17,557 bases of DNA from NCBI GenBank assembly GCA_036494925.1, contig DASXNR010000098.1:1-17557 (forward strand). The letters are read 5' to 3'. The notes below the pieces were generated by a model. That model saw nothing but the letters and a program-made list of their open reading frames with translations, ran no database searches and was not told the DNA's origin. Made by a program: the position numbers and the translations under genes. This DNA is from JAMXLO01 sp036494925. GTDB lineage: Bacteria; Pseudomonadota; Alphaproteobacteria; Acetobacterales; Acetobacteraceae. Positions 1-8,184 of the stretch are shown in pieces (within the stretch, counting starts at the first letter, position 1; the number at the start of each line of letters is the position of its first letter).

Positions 1-222
1 GAGGGCATCGATATGCCGACCGCGCTGCATCCGCAGACGCTCATGGCGTTCCGTCTGTCCGACGAGATCCTGCCGACGAAGTACGGCTATCCGTTCAAGA
101 TCCGCATTCCCACCAAGCTCGGCTTCAAGAACCCGAAATTCGTCACCGCGATCTATGTCACCGACAAGCAGCCGCGCGGCTACTGGACCGATCGAGGCTA
201 CAACTGGTTCAGCGGCATCTGA
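1..222 (+). CDS. Sulfite-oxidase-type molybdopterin-dependent oxidoreductase, C-terminal fragment
   Basis: The frame is open from the first base, so only the last 73 residues of a longer gene are seen; the in-frame ATG at 13 is internal. The tail contains GIDMPTALHPQT, then an IPTKLGFKNPKF stretch, and ends in GYWTDRGYNWFSG. Together these are the typical C-terminus of bacterial proteins in the sulfite oxidase/YedY molybdopterin superfamily. Such enzymes carry a single molybdopterin and are usually exported and oxidise or reduce S- or N-oxide substrates. The substrate cannot be deduced because the molybdenum-ligand cysteine region is outside the window. The stop codon is two bases from the next possible start, so it is probably co-transcribed and translationally coupled with the glycosyltransferase genes that follow. 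Family assignment is fairly sure; the exact reaction is unknown. Confidence 0.75.
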   Translation, partial: EGIDMPTALHPQTLMAFRLSDEILPTKYGYPFKIRIPTKLGFKNPKFVTAIYVTDKQPRGYWTDRGYNWFSGI

Positions 223-224
223 GC

Positions 225-959
225 ATGGATCGGCAGGGGATGTGCGCGATGGGTGTGATGGCGAAGGCCCCGCGTCCCGGCCGGGCGAAGACCCGCCTCT
301 GCCCGCCGCTGCATCCAACGCAGGCCGCGGCGCTCAGCGCGGCGTTTCTGCGCGATATCACCGAGAACATCGCACTCGCCGCGCGTGCCGAGCCGGTCGA
401 GGGCGTCGTCGCCTATGCGCCGGCTGGCGAGGAGGTCTCGTTCTCCGGACATCTGGCTGATGGCACGGGCTTTGTCCTCGCCGACGGATCGCCGCCGATG
501 CCGTCAGACGTTCAGGGCTTTGGCCGATGTCTGCTGCATGCGGCGCAGGCGCTGTTCGCGGCCGGGTTCGGCGCGGTGTGCCTGGTGAACTCGGACAGTC
601 CGACGTTGCCGACCGCATGTCTGATCGAGGCGGCACGCGCACTGCTGGCGCCGGGCGACCGGATCGCGCTTGGCCGCGCGGACGATGGCGGCTACTACCT
701 GTTGGGAATGAAACAACCCCACCCGCACCTGTTCGCCGATATCGCCTGGAGCACGGGCAGTGTTGCGGCGGCGACGCAGGCACGGGCGACAGCACTCGGC
801 CTCGACGTGGTCACGCTGCCGTCGTGGTACGATGTCGATGATGCGGCGTCGTTGGACCGGCTCGTCGCCGGCACGGATGACGGCTATGCCGCCCCGGCCA
901 CCAACGCATGGATCGAACGCAACGGATTGCGCGGACGCATGAGTTTCGCTGCGCAATGA
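225..959 (+). CDS. TIGR04282/DUF2064-family glycosyltransferase-like protein
   Basis: This 244-residue cytoplasmic protein has a GT-A/nucleotidyltransferase-like fold. The family signature MAKAPRPGRAKTRL lies at residues 12-25 and resembles the nucleotide-binding loop of MobA/CofC-like enzymes. It is followed by NSDSPTLP, likely metal and sugar-nucleotide contacts, and by DDGGYYLLG and IAWSTGSV, all hallmarks of DUF2064 (TIGR04282, named for arsenosugar clusters). No arsenosugar-type radical SAM/selenodomain partner is seen here, so the arsenosugar label should not be taken literally. The ATG at 225 is two bases after the upstream stop and favours coupling. However, an AGGGGA at 235-240 is well spaced for the ATG at 249, which would remove eight residues. 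The stop overlaps the next start (ATGA at 956-959). Family is confident; acceptor and donor are not known. Confidence 0.85.
   Translation: MDRQGMCAMGVMAKAPRPGRAKTRLCPPLHPTQAAALSAAFLRDITENIALAARAEPVEGVVAYAPAGEEVSFSGHLADGTGFVLADGSPPMPSDVQGFGRCLLHAAQALFAAGFGAVCLVNSDSPTLPTACLIEAARALLAPGDRIALGRADDGGYYLLGMKQPHPHLFADIAWSTGSVAAATQARATALGLDVVTLPSWYDVDDAASLDRLVAGTDDGYAAPATNAWIERNGLRGRMSFAAQ
235..240 (+). promoter_or_regulatory. Ribosome-binding site supporting an alternative start at 249
   Basis: AGGGGA lies eight bases before the ATG at 249, whereas the ATG at 225 has no recognisable Shine-Dalgarno sequence. The shorter product would begin MGVMAKAPRPG, only two residues before the first family-conserved residues. 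The choice of start is therefore open. Confidence 0.4.
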
Positions 960-2305
960 CCGATCCCATGCGTCGTCTGGCGGTGCTGGCCGCGATCGGG
1001 ACGCTGCTCGTGTTGCTGGTCGCGGGGGGATTGGCGTTGCTGGATTGGCAACCTGTCGGCCTGGCCTCTGAAAGGCGGCTCACGGCGTTCATCGTCAGTC
1101 TTTGCCTCGCCGGCGCGTTATGGCTGCTAGCCGTCTCGATCGTTCGACGCGGTCGTCTGCCGCCACGGAGTCTCTGGCTGGTGCTCGGCATCGCCGTGGC
1201 AATGCGGCTGCTGACGCTGACCGCGCCGCCGGTGCTTTCGTCGGACATTTACCGCTATGTATGGGATGGCCGTGTCCAGCTTGCCGGCTTCAATCCGTAT
1301 CGCTACCTGCCGTCCGCCGACGAACTCGCGTTCCTGCGCGACGACGCGGTCTATTCGCACATCAATCGCGGTGACTATGCGCACACCGTGTATCCGCCCG
1401 CGGCGCAGGTGATCTTCGCAATGGCCGCCGCGATGACACCCGGCGTGTTCGGCATGAAGTTGATCATCGCCGCGTTCGACACGCTCGCGATCGTCGCACT
1501 AATCCTGCTGCTGCGGGTGGCCGGCCGTGATCCTGCGGAACTGCTGATCTATGCGTGGCTGCCGCTGCCGGTCTGGGAGTTCGCCGGCAACGCGCATATC
1601 GATGGTGCCGCTGCCGGTCTGCTGGCTCTGGCATTGCTGCTTGCTGTGCGCGGGCGTTCGATCTGGACCGGCATCCTGCTGGCCGCCGCAACACTGACGA
1701 AGTTCCTGCCGGCGGTGGTGCTGCCGGCCTTCTGGTGGCCGCGCGACCGGCGTTTGCCGATCGCGTTCGCGGTGACGCTGGTCGTGCTTTATCTGCCTTA
1801 CGCTTTGATCGGCTGGCGGGTCCTCGGTTTCCTCACCGGCTATCTCTCCGAGGAGGGAGTTGCCGACGGTCACGGCATCTTCCTGCTGGATCTGTTCGGT
1901 ACCGCCGTGACGCTGCCGGCCTGGGCGTCCACGGCCTATTTTGCCCTGGTTCTGGCCGTGCTTGGCTTCCTGGGCGCGCGCTTCGCGTTCGCGACCGTAC
2001 TGCCGGCGGCAGCCGGCGCGCGCGTGTTGGTTCAGTCACGCCAGGCGGTGGTGCTTGGCGCTGTGCTGCTGGTCGCACTGTCGCCACATTATCCGTGGTA
2101 TCTTGGCTGGCTTGCGCCGTTCGCCTGTCTTGCACCATTGCCTGGTGTGCTGTGGATGCTGGCCGCCGCACCTATTCTGGCGCACGGCGCATTCGAGTAC
2201 CTCGCGGTGCCCGCAGCGGTCTATGTTCCGGCGGCGATCCTCGCGACGATCGATCTGTTCCGCCGCCTGCCGGCACCACCTCAAGCCGTACGGAGCGTAC
2301 AATGA
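956..2305 (+). CDS. GT-C-type integral membrane glycosyltransferase (GT87/DUF2029-like)
   Basis: This 449-residue, strongly hydrophobic protein has roughly ten or more membrane segments, starting at residues 8-30 and 42-62. After the second or third helix comes a soluble loop with SSDIYRYVWDG (residues 95-105, D97 and D104) followed by GFNPYRYLP and YPPAAQ. This arrangement is seen in GT-C enzymes that use polyprenyl-phosphate-linked sugars on the outer face of the membrane, where the acidic loop residue is usually catalytic. The start at 956 is chosen because its ATG overlaps the preceding stop as ATGA; the upstream GTG/ATG options lie inside the previous gene. The stop again overlaps the next start (ATGA at 2302-2305). 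It probably receives its lipid-linked sugar from the family-2 transferase at the end of the operon. The membrane GT-C class is confident; the subfamily is less certain. Confidence 0.75.
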   Translation: MTDPMRRLAVLAAIGTLLVLLVAGGLALLDWQPVGLASERRLTAFIVSLCLAGALWLLAVSIVRRGRLPPRSLWLVLGIAVAMRLLTLTAPPVLSSDIYRYVWDGRVQLAGFNPYRYLPSADELAFLRDDAVYSHINRGDYAHTVYPPAAQVIFAMAAAMTPGVFGMKLIIAAFDTLAIVALILLLRVAGRDPAELLIYAWLPLPVWEFAGNAHIDGAAAGLLALALLLAVRGRSIWTGILLAAATLTKFLPAVVLPAFWWPRDRRLPIAFAVTLVVLYLPYALIGWRVLGFLTGYLSEEGVADGHGIFLLDLFGTAVTLPAWASTAYFALVLAVLGFLGARFAFATVLPAAAGARVLVQSRQAVVLGAVLLVALSPHYPWYLGWLAPFACLAPLPGVLWMLAAAPILAHGAFEYLAVPAAVYVPAAILATIDLFRRLPAPPQAVRSVQ

Positions 2306-3345
2306 CCGTGGTCAAGGATCCGCGCCGCTACTTCGAGGCCGTGCAGACGCGCGCGACCGAGGCCACGGCGCCGCCGGTGTGCCTGTACCTGGAGGTGACC
2401 AACCGCTGCAACCTGCTGTGCGAGACCTGCCCGCGCACCTTCGAGGCGCTCGAGCCGCCGGCGGACATGAGCTGGGAGCTGTTCACCTCGATTGTCGAGC
2501 AGGTCCCCGATGTGTCGCGCGTGGTGCTGCACGGCGTCGGCGAGCCGATGCTGGTGAAGGCGCTGCCGCGCATGATCCGCTATCTGAAGGACCGCGGCGT
2601 CTATGTGCTGTTCAACACCAACGGCACCCTGCTGTCGCCGAAGAAGCATCAGGCGATGATCGACACCGGACTGGACGAACTGCGCGTCTCGCTTGATGCG
2701 GCGGATGCCAAGACGTTTCTCGCCGTGCGCGGCAAGAATTTCTTCGCGCGGATCGTGCATAATGTGCGCGGCTTCACCGACCTGCAGCACGCCACTGGTG
2801 CCACGTCGCCACGCGTGTCGCTGTGGCTTACCGGGCTGAAGGAGACGGTTGAGCAGCTTCCCGCGTTCGTCCGCCTGGCGGCGTCGATGGGCGTGCGGGA
2901 GGTGTATCTGCAGCGGCTGGTGTACGACGAAGCCGGCTATGGCCTGGCGCGGCCCGAGTCATCGCTGTTCGAGACGCTGCGCGCCGATGAGTCGCGCGCG
3001 ATCGAGGATGCTGCCGCGCTGGCCCGCGATCTGGGGATCACGCTGGATGCCTCTGGTGCCACCGAGCCTGGACTGAGCCTGAAGCGGCAGGATGAGACGC
3101 AACCCTGGTCGGCGTGCCGGCGCCCGTGGTCGCTGATGTATTTTACCGCGCATGGCCGAGCGCTGCCGTGTTGCATGGCGCCGTTCTCCGCGCGCGGTTA
3201 CGACAGCTATACGCTGGGCGACGCGACACAGCAGACTTTGCGCGAGATCTGGAACGGTGCCGCATATCAGGAGTTTCGTGCCGCGCTGCTGAGCGACACG
3301 CCGCCGCGCCCGTGTGCGGGGTGCGGCATGCGTTGGAGTCTCTAG
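2302..3345 (+). CDS. Radical SAM protein with SPASM-type C-terminal domain
   Basis: This 347-residue enzyme has the radical SAM cluster motif C36-x3-C40-x2-C43 (RCNLLCETCP) near the N-terminus. GVGEPML at about residues 77-83 fits the SAM-binding GGEP-like motif. The C-terminus has C272 in CRRPW, the pair C290-C291 (LPCCMAP), an EIWNG segment, then C338-x2-C341. This is the usual arrangement of a SPASM/twitch-type auxiliary iron-sulfur domain. Such enzymes use a 5'-deoxyadenosyl radical to modify peptides, sugars or lipids. The ATG overlaps the stop of the membrane glycosyltransferase (ATGA), which implies tight coupling. Lying between two glycosyltransferases, it may modify the sugar or the lipid carrier, but that is inference. 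It is not the selenodomain radical SAM protein usually paired with TIGR04282, because the N-terminus lacks that family's pattern. Confidence 0.85.
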   Translation: MTVVKDPRRYFEAVQTRATEATAPPVCLYLEVTNRCNLLCETCPRTFEALEPPADMSWELFTSIVEQVPDVSRVVLHGVGEPMLVKALPRMIRYLKDRGVYVLFNTNGTLLSPKKHQAMIDTGLDELRVSLDAADAKTFLAVRGKNFFARIVHNVRGFTDLQHATGATSPRVSLWLTGLKETVEQLPAFVRLAASMGVREVYLQRLVYDEAGYGLARPESSLFETLRADESRAIEDAAALARDLGITLDASGATEPGLSLKRQDETQPWSACRRPWSLMYFTAHGRALPCCMAPFSARGYDSYTLGDATQQTLREIWNGAAYQEFRAALLSDTPPRPCAGCGMRWSL

Positions 3346-3352
3346 GTTTCGG

Positions 3353-4054
3353 GTGGACCGCGTCGCGGCAGTCATTCCGACGCTGAACGAGGCGGCAACC
3401 ATCGCCGGCGCGATCGCGTCTCTGCCACGCGATGTGGTGGACGAGATCATCGTGGCCGACAGTTCCAGCCGCGACGGCACCGGGGCGATCGCGCAGGCAG
3501 CCGGCGCGCGTGTAGTGACGCTGAGCGAACGGGGCTATGGCCGCGCCTGCGCCGCGGGCGTGGCGGCAGCGGGCGAGGGCTGCGGCATCATCCTGTTCCT
3601 CGACGGTGACGGCGCCGACCGTGCCGATCTGGCGGACATGCTGGTTGCGCCGATCCGGGCCGGCACGCATGATTTTGTCATCGGCTCGCGCGTGCGGGGC
3701 GAACGCGAAGCGGGCTCGATGAGCTGGCATCAGGTCCTGGCCGGACGGCAGGCGGGATGGCTGATGTCGCGGCTGTACGGCGTCCGCTACACTGACATGT
3801 GTGCGTTCCGCGCCATCAGCCGTGAGGCGCTGGCGCGGCTCGGCATGCGCGAGACCAGCTACGGCTGGAATATCGAGATGCAGATGAAGGCGGCCCGTGC
3901 AGGATTGCGCATCCTGGAGTTGCCGGTGCCGTACCGGTGTCGCGCCGGCGGCAGTTCGAAGGTGGCGGGCACGCTTGGCGGCAGCATCCGCGCCGGCTGG
4001 CGCATCGTATTGACGATCGGGCGCATCGCGCTGGACCGTGCGAAAAGGGAGTGA
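3353..4054 (+). CDS. Family 2 glycosyltransferase (polyprenyl-phosphate hexose synthase type)
   Basis: From the GTG at 3353 the product has 233 residues and starts MDRVAAVIPTLNEA, the normal beginning of GT2 enzymes. An earlier GTG at 3314 would add 13 residues and overlap the radical SAM gene. The motifs are ADSSSRDGT (residues 35-43), the metal-binding LDGDGAD (D84 and D86), GSRVRGE, and the later DMCAFRAIS and TSYGWNIEMQ segments that characterise dolichyl-phosphate-mannose-synthase-like transferases. No transmembrane anchor is obvious; the C-terminus is only mildly hydrophobic. It would transfer a sugar from a nucleotide donor to a polyprenyl phosphate on the cytoplasmic side, supplying the GT-C enzyme encoded two genes upstream. 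It appears to be the last gene of the operon. Donor sugar is unknown. Confidence 0.8.
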   Translation: MDRVAAVIPTLNEAATIAGAIASLPRDVVDEIIVADSSSRDGTGAIAQAAGARVVTLSERGYGRACAAGVAAAGEGCGIILFLDGDGADRADLADMLVAPIRAGTHDFVIGSRVRGEREAGSMSWHQVLAGRQAGWLMSRLYGVRYTDMCAFRAISREALARLGMRETSYGWNIEMQMKAARAGLRILELPVPYRCRAGGSSKVAGTLGGSIRAGWRIVLTIGRIALDRAKRE

Positions 4055-4079
4055 CGCCCGCGCATGGCTCGCCTACACT
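4051..4079 (+). promoter_or_regulatory. Possible sigma70-type promoter for the ABC importer operon
   Basis: GTGACG (4051-4056) and TACACT (4074-4079) are separated by exactly 17 bases. Each matches four of six bases of the -35 and -10 consensus. Transcription would begin near 4086, about 35 bases before the importer's first ATG. The -35 box overlaps the stop codon of the preceding glycosyltransferase. With only two weak hexamers in GC-rich DNA this is a suggestion, supported mainly by position. Confidence 0.3.
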
Positions 4080-4087
4080 GGATGCAA

Positions 4088-4106
4088 GGCTCAACAACAA
4101 TGAGCC
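4088..4106 (+). repeat. Short hairpin in the leader of the importer operon
   Basis: GGCTCA and TGAGCC form a perfect 6-bp stem around the A-rich loop ACAACAA, just before the ribosome-binding sequence GGGAGGCG (4111-4118). There is no T tract, so it is not a classic terminator. It could shape the 5' leader or be an operator. It may also be chance. Confidence 0.3.
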
Positions 4107-4121
4107 AACAGGGAGGCGACA

Positions 4122-5699
4122 ATGGGAATTTCAGGACCCACGCCCGGCGGTAACACCACTTCGATCAGCCGCCGCGACGTATTAACATTTGCAGCGTCCG
4201 CCGCCGTCATAGGCGGCGCGCCAGACATCGCTCGAGCGGCCGCTCCGGCGGGGCAGTTGACCTACGCGGTCCACATCTCGTTGGCGCCGACCTGGTTCGA
4301 TCCGGCCGAAACGCCGTCGCTCGTCACGCCTTACATGATCTACTACGCGCTGCATGATGCGATGCTGAAGCCGATGCCGGCCGATCTGGCGGCGCACAGC
4401 CTGGCGGAGACCTGGTCGGCCACCGAAGACGGCATGAGCTACAGTTTCGTATTGCGCGATGGCGTGACGTTTCACAACGGCGAGAAGGTGACGGCGGAGG
4501 ATGTGAAGTTCTCCTTCGAGCGTTACCGTGGCGCCGCCAAGGGACCGCTGCATGATCGGGTTGGCTCGGTGGAAATCCCGGACGCAAGGCACATCACGTT
4601 CCGGCTGAAGAACCCTTGGCCGGACTTCCTGACCTTCTATGCCTCGACCACCGGTGCCGGCTGGATCGTGCCCAGGAAGTACGTCGAGAAGGTCGGCGAC
4701 GACGGCTTCAAGAAGGCGCCGATCGGCGCCGGTCCGTACCGGTTCGTCTCGTTCACGCCGGGCGTGGAACTGGTGCTGGAGGCTTACGAGGGCTACTGGC
4801 TCAAGGTGCCCAGCGTCAAACGACTGGTGCTGAAGGTGATTCCCGAGGAGGCGACGCGGCTGGCCGCGTTGAAGCGCGGCGAGGTCGACATCGCCTACTC
4901 TATCCGCGGCGAACTGGCCGCGGAACTGCGCCAGACGCCGGGCCTGACGCTGAAGCCGGTGGTCATCCAGTCGCCGTTCTGGCTGTATTTTCCGGAGCAA
5001 TGGGATCCGAAGTCACCCTGGCATGATGTGCGCGTGCGGCAGGCGGCGCGTCTGGCGCTCGATCTGAAGACGATCAACCAGGCGCTGACGGCTGGCTATT
5101 CGCGTATCCACGGCAGCCTGATTCCGGACAACTTCGAATTCTTCTGGAAGCCGCCGCAACCGGTGTACGACCCGGAGAAAGCGAAACAACTGCTGGCCGC
5201 GGCCGGAATTCCGGACGGCTTTGATGCCGGCTTCTACAATTGCGACAGCTCGTACGCGAACCTGGCCGAGGCGACCAACGATTATCTTGGCGCGGTCGGC
5301 ATCCGGGCGAAGCTGCGACCGCTGGAGCGCGTCTCGTTCAACCAGCAGTTTGCCGACAAGAAGCTGAAGAACATCATTCAGGCCGGCAGCGGATCGTTCG
5401 GCAACGCCGCGACGCGGTTCGAGACGTTCATCGTGAAGGGCGGCGCCTATGCCTATGGCAGTTACCCCGATCTCGACGCGATGTTCGAGCAGCAGGCGGT
5501 CGAACTCGACCACGGTAAGCGTGCGGAGATCCTGACCAAGATGCAGCAGATCCTCTACGAGCGGGTGATCGGCACGCATCTCTGGCAGCTTGCCTTCATC
5601 AATGGCGTCGGACCGCGGGTCGGCGAGTCGAATTTCGACCGGATCGCCGGGTTCCCGTACACCGCGCCGTACGAAGACCTGACACTGAAGAACGCTTGA
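4122..5699 (+). CDS. ABC transporter substrate-binding protein, family 5 (dipeptide/nickel type), first copy
   Basis: This 525-residue periplasmic binding protein belongs to the DppA/OppA/NikA group (SBP family 5). The N-terminus carries a twin-arginine signal (SRRDVLTF at about residues 17-24, a short hydrophobic stretch, then an ARAAA-type cleavage site near residue 40), so it is probably exported folded by Tat. No lipobox is seen. Family features include ETWSATEDGMSYSFVLRDG, FHNGEKVTAEDVKFSFERY and APIGAGPYRF, with a tail of the usual length. GGGAGGCG lies three bases before the ATG. It is the first gene of a six-gene importer cluster and is followed 13 bases later by a clear paralogue. 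The substrate cannot be read from sequence: despite family names, these proteins bind peptides, opines, metals, sugars or aromatic acids. Confidence 0.9.
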   Translation: MGISGPTPGGNTTSISRRDVLTFAASAAVIGGAPDIARAAAPAGQLTYAVHISLAPTWFDPAETPSLVTPYMIYYALHDAMLKPMPADLAAHSLAETWSATEDGMSYSFVLRDGVTFHNGEKVTAEDVKFSFERYRGAAKGPLHDRVGSVEIPDARHITFRLKNPWPDFLTFYASTTGAGWIVPRKYVEKVGDDGFKKAPIGAGPYRFVSFTPGVELVLEAYEGYWLKVPSVKRLVLKVIPEEATRLAALKRGEVDIAYSIRGELAAELRQTPGLTLKPVVIQSPFWLYFPEQWDPKSPWHDVRVRQAARLALDLKTINQALTAGYSRIHGSLIPDNFEFFWKPPQPVYDPEKAKQLLAAAGIPDGFDAGFYNCDSSYANLAEATNDYLGAVGIRAKLRPLERVSFNQQFADKKLKNIIQAGSGSFGNAATRFETFIVKGGAYAYGSYPDLDAMFEQQAVELDHGKRAEILTKMQQILYERVIGTHLWQLAFINGVGPRVGESNFDRIAGFPYTAPYEDLTLKNA

Positions 5700-5712
5700 C
5701 GGAGCAGCCTCG

Positions 5713-7248
5713 ATGACGACACGACGCGATGTGCTGGCGCTTGCGGCACTTGGCATGGCTGCCGGTGCGGCGCGCCCCGCGAAGGCGGCGGCGCCGTCGG
5801 GCCAACTGACCGTCGGCGTGCATATCACGCTGGCGCCTACCTGGCTCGATCCCGCGGAGACAGCAGGAATCATCACGCCGTTCATGGTGTTGTACGCGCT
5901 GCACGACGCGGTGGCGAAACCGATGCCGCAGGGCAATCCGTCGCCGTCGCTGGCGGAATCCTGGTCGGCCGGCGAGGACGGCCTGAGCTACGAGTTCGTG
6001 CTGCGCGACGGGGCAAAATTTCACAACGGCGACCCGGTCACCGCCGATGACGTGAAGTTCTCCTTCGAGCGCTATCGTGGTGCGGCGCATGGCCTGTTGA
6101 AGGAGCGGGTGGCGTCGGTGGAGACGCCTGATCCGCGGCGCGTCGTGTTCAGGCTGAAGAACCCCTGGCCGGACTTCATCACGTTCTACACCGTTGCCTC
6201 CGGCGCCGGCTGGATCGTGCCGCGCAAATATGTGGAGAAGGTCGGCGAGGACGGATTCAAGAAAGCGCCGATCGGCGCTGGGCCTTACAAATTCGTGTCG
6301 TTCACGCCGGGCATCGAATTGGTGATGGAGGCGTTCGACCAGTACTGGCGCAAGACGCCGAGCGTGAAGCGGATCGTGCTGCGGGTGATCCCCGATGAAT
6401 CGACGCGGCTTGCCGCCCTCAAGAACGGCGAGGTGGATATCGCCTATTCGATTCGCGCCGAGCTGGCAGAGGAGCTGCGGCGCACGCCGGGGTTGACGCT
6501 GCGGCCGACGGTTGGTTCGGCGCCGTACTATCTGTACTTTCCTGAGCAGTGGGATGCGAAGTCGCCGTGGCACGACCAGCGGGTACGCTTGGCCACCAAA
6601 TATGCTCTCGACTACAACACGATCAACAAGGCCCTGACGCTGGGCTATTCGCATATTACCGGCAGCGTCATCCCGGAGAATTTCGAATTCTACGAGAAAC
6701 TGGCGCCACCGGTGTATGATCCGGACAAGGCGAAGCAGCTTCTGGCGGAGGCAGGCCATGAGGGCGGCTTCGATGCCGGCTTCTATACCTGCGATGTGGC
6801 CTATGCGAATCTGGGCGAGGCCGCGCTGAACTATCTTGCGGAGGTCGGCATCCGCGCCAAACTGCGCCCATTGGAGCGGGCGGCATTCTTCAAAGGATAC
6901 GCCGACAAGAAGTACAAGAACATCATCCAGGGTGCATCCGGCGCATTCGGCAATGCAGCGACGCGGCTGGAGGAGTTCGTGGTCAAGGGCGGCAACTACG
7001 CCTATGGCAGCTACCCGGAGATCGACGAGCTGTTCCCGTTGCAGGCGGTCGAGCTGGATCATGCCAAGCGTGCGGCGATCCTGACCAAGATGCAGCATCT
7101 GCTCGATGACCGCACGATGTACGTCGGGATCTGGCAGCTTGCCTTCATCAGTGGCGTCGGGCCGCGGGTCGCAGAATCGGGTTTCGGCCTGATCAAGGGC
7201 TTCGTCTACACTGCGCCCTATGAAGACATCACGCTGAAAAGCGCATAA
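5713..7248 (+). CDS. ABC transporter substrate-binding protein, family 5, second copy
   Basis: This 511-residue paralogue of the preceding protein is collinear along its whole length and by eye about two-thirds identical. It has a twin-arginine signal (TTRRDVLAL at residues 2-10, hydrophobic core, cleavage near AKAAA). Shared blocks include FHNGDPVTADDVKF, APIGAGPYKF, YFPEQWDAKSPWHD and AYGSYPEIDE. Differences cluster in segments that would line the ligand cleft or the interdomain surface, for example residues 38-55 and the region after TPGLTL. GGAG at 5701-5704 serves as the ribosome-binding site. The next gene, the first permease, begins ten bases after the stop. Two binding proteins with one permease/ATPase set suggests broadened or dual substrate range; alternatively one copy may have drifted to a sensing role. 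The family call is secure. Confidence 0.9.
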   Translation: MTTRRDVLALAALGMAAGAARPAKAAAPSGQLTVGVHITLAPTWLDPAETAGIITPFMVLYALHDAVAKPMPQGNPSPSLAESWSAGEDGLSYEFVLRDGAKFHNGDPVTADDVKFSFERYRGAAHGLLKERVASVETPDPRRVVFRLKNPWPDFITFYTVASGAGWIVPRKYVEKVGEDGFKKAPIGAGPYKFVSFTPGIELVMEAFDQYWRKTPSVKRIVLRVIPDESTRLAALKNGEVDIAYSIRAELAEELRRTPGLTLRPTVGSAPYYLYFPEQWDAKSPWHDQRVRLATKYALDYNTINKALTLGYSHITGSVIPENFEFYEKLAPPVYDPDKAKQLLAEAGHEGGFDAGFYTCDVAYANLGEAALNYLAEVGIRAKLRPLERAAFFKGYADKKYKNIIQGASGAFGNAATRLEEFVVKGGNYAYGSYPEIDELFPLQAVELDHAKRAAILTKMQHLLDDRTMYVGIWQLAFISGVGPRVAESGFGLIKGFVYTAPYEDITLKSA

Positions 7249-7258
7249 GGACGTCGCC

Positions 7259-8179
7259 ATGAGGCAGTTCGTTGCACGGCGGCTCGGCTATTCGCTGCTC
7301 TCGCTGCTGGTGCTGTCGCTGACCATCTTCTTCTTTGTCCGTGTCACCGGCGATCCGGCGGCGTTGCTGGTGGAACCTGGCGCCAGCGACGAGGACATCG
7401 CGGCGATCCACCACAAGTTCGGCCTCGATCAGCCGCTGTGGGCGCAGTACGGCCTGTTCATGATGAGCCTGGCGCGGGGCGACTTCGGCCAGTCGTTCTA
7501 TTACCAGACGCCAGTGCTCGATCTCTACTTGGACCGCCTGCCGAATTCGCTGTTGCTGGCATTGGTGGCGATGGCGTTCTCGTTGCTGGTGGGTATTCCG
7601 ACCGGCATTCTCGCCGCGGTACGCGTCGGCCGGTTCTGGGACAGCGCGGGGAAGCTGTTCGCGCTGCTAGGCCTGTCGCTGCCTTCGTTCTTCGTGGGCC
7701 TGGTGCTGATCCTGGTGTTCTCGGTCTATCTCGGCTGGCTGCCGTCCTCCGGGTCCGGTGGGGTGCTGCACATCCTGATGCCGGCCTTTGCGCTGGGATG
7801 GTATTTCGCCGCCGCGCATATGCGCCTGACGCGGTCGTCGATGCTCGAGGTGCTGGGCTCGGAATACGTGAAGCTGGCGCGGCTGAAAGGACTGCCGCAG
7901 TCGTGGGTGATCGGCAAGCACGCGTTCAAGAACGCACTGATCCCGGTGGTGACGCTGGCCGGGATCAACCTGGTGCTGATGATCAACGTTGCCGTCGTGG
8001 TGGAGACCGTGTTCGCCTGGCCCGGGGTAGGGCGCCTGCTCTACGAAGGCATCAGCTTCCGCGATTTCCCCGTGGTGCAGGGCATCGTGATCATGGGCGG
8101 CACCATGATCGTGGTGGTGAACCTTGTGGTCGACGTCGTCTATGCCGTGATCGATCCTCGCATCCGACTGGAGAAGTGA
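7259..8179 (+). CDS. ABC transporter permease, DppB/OppB type
   Basis: This 306-residue inner-membrane subunit has six predicted helices. The first is at residues 9-30, and a large loop carries DEDIAAIHHKFGLDQP and GDFGQSF, both standard for DppB-like permeases. The cytoplasmic EAA-type coupling loop is at about residues 192-215 (EYVKLARLKGL followed by the HAFKNALIP segment). The following VAVVVETVFAWPGVGRLLYEGI stretch is nearly invariant in this group. It pairs with the permease encoded six bases downstream to form the translocation channel. The ATG at 7259 gives a normal N-terminus, and the weak GGACG upstream is the only candidate ribosome-binding site. Assignment to the peptide/nickel permease family is secure; the substrate is not known. 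Confidence 0.93.
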   Translation: MRQFVARRLGYSLLSLLVLSLTIFFFVRVTGDPAALLVEPGASDEDIAAIHHKFGLDQPLWAQYGLFMMSLARGDFGQSFYYQTPVLDLYLDRLPNSLLLALVAMAFSLLVGIPTGILAAVRVGRFWDSAGKLFALLGLSLPSFFVGLVLILVFSVYLGWLPSSGSGGVLHILMPAFALGWYFAAAHMRLTRSSMLEVLGSEYVKLARLKGLPQSWVIGKHAFKNALIPVVTLAGINLVLMINVAVVVETVFAWPGVGRLLYEGISFRDFPVVQGIVIMGGTMIVVVNLVVDVVYAVIDPRIRLEK

Positions 8180-8184
8180 CGGCC

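Noticed and set aside
5599..7260. Long open frame on the minus strand (553 codons) opposite the second binding protein
   Set aside because: It lies almost wholly antisense to a clear family-5 binding protein; the translation is rich in R, H and Q with no recognisable motif, as expected of the complement of GC-rich coding sequence.
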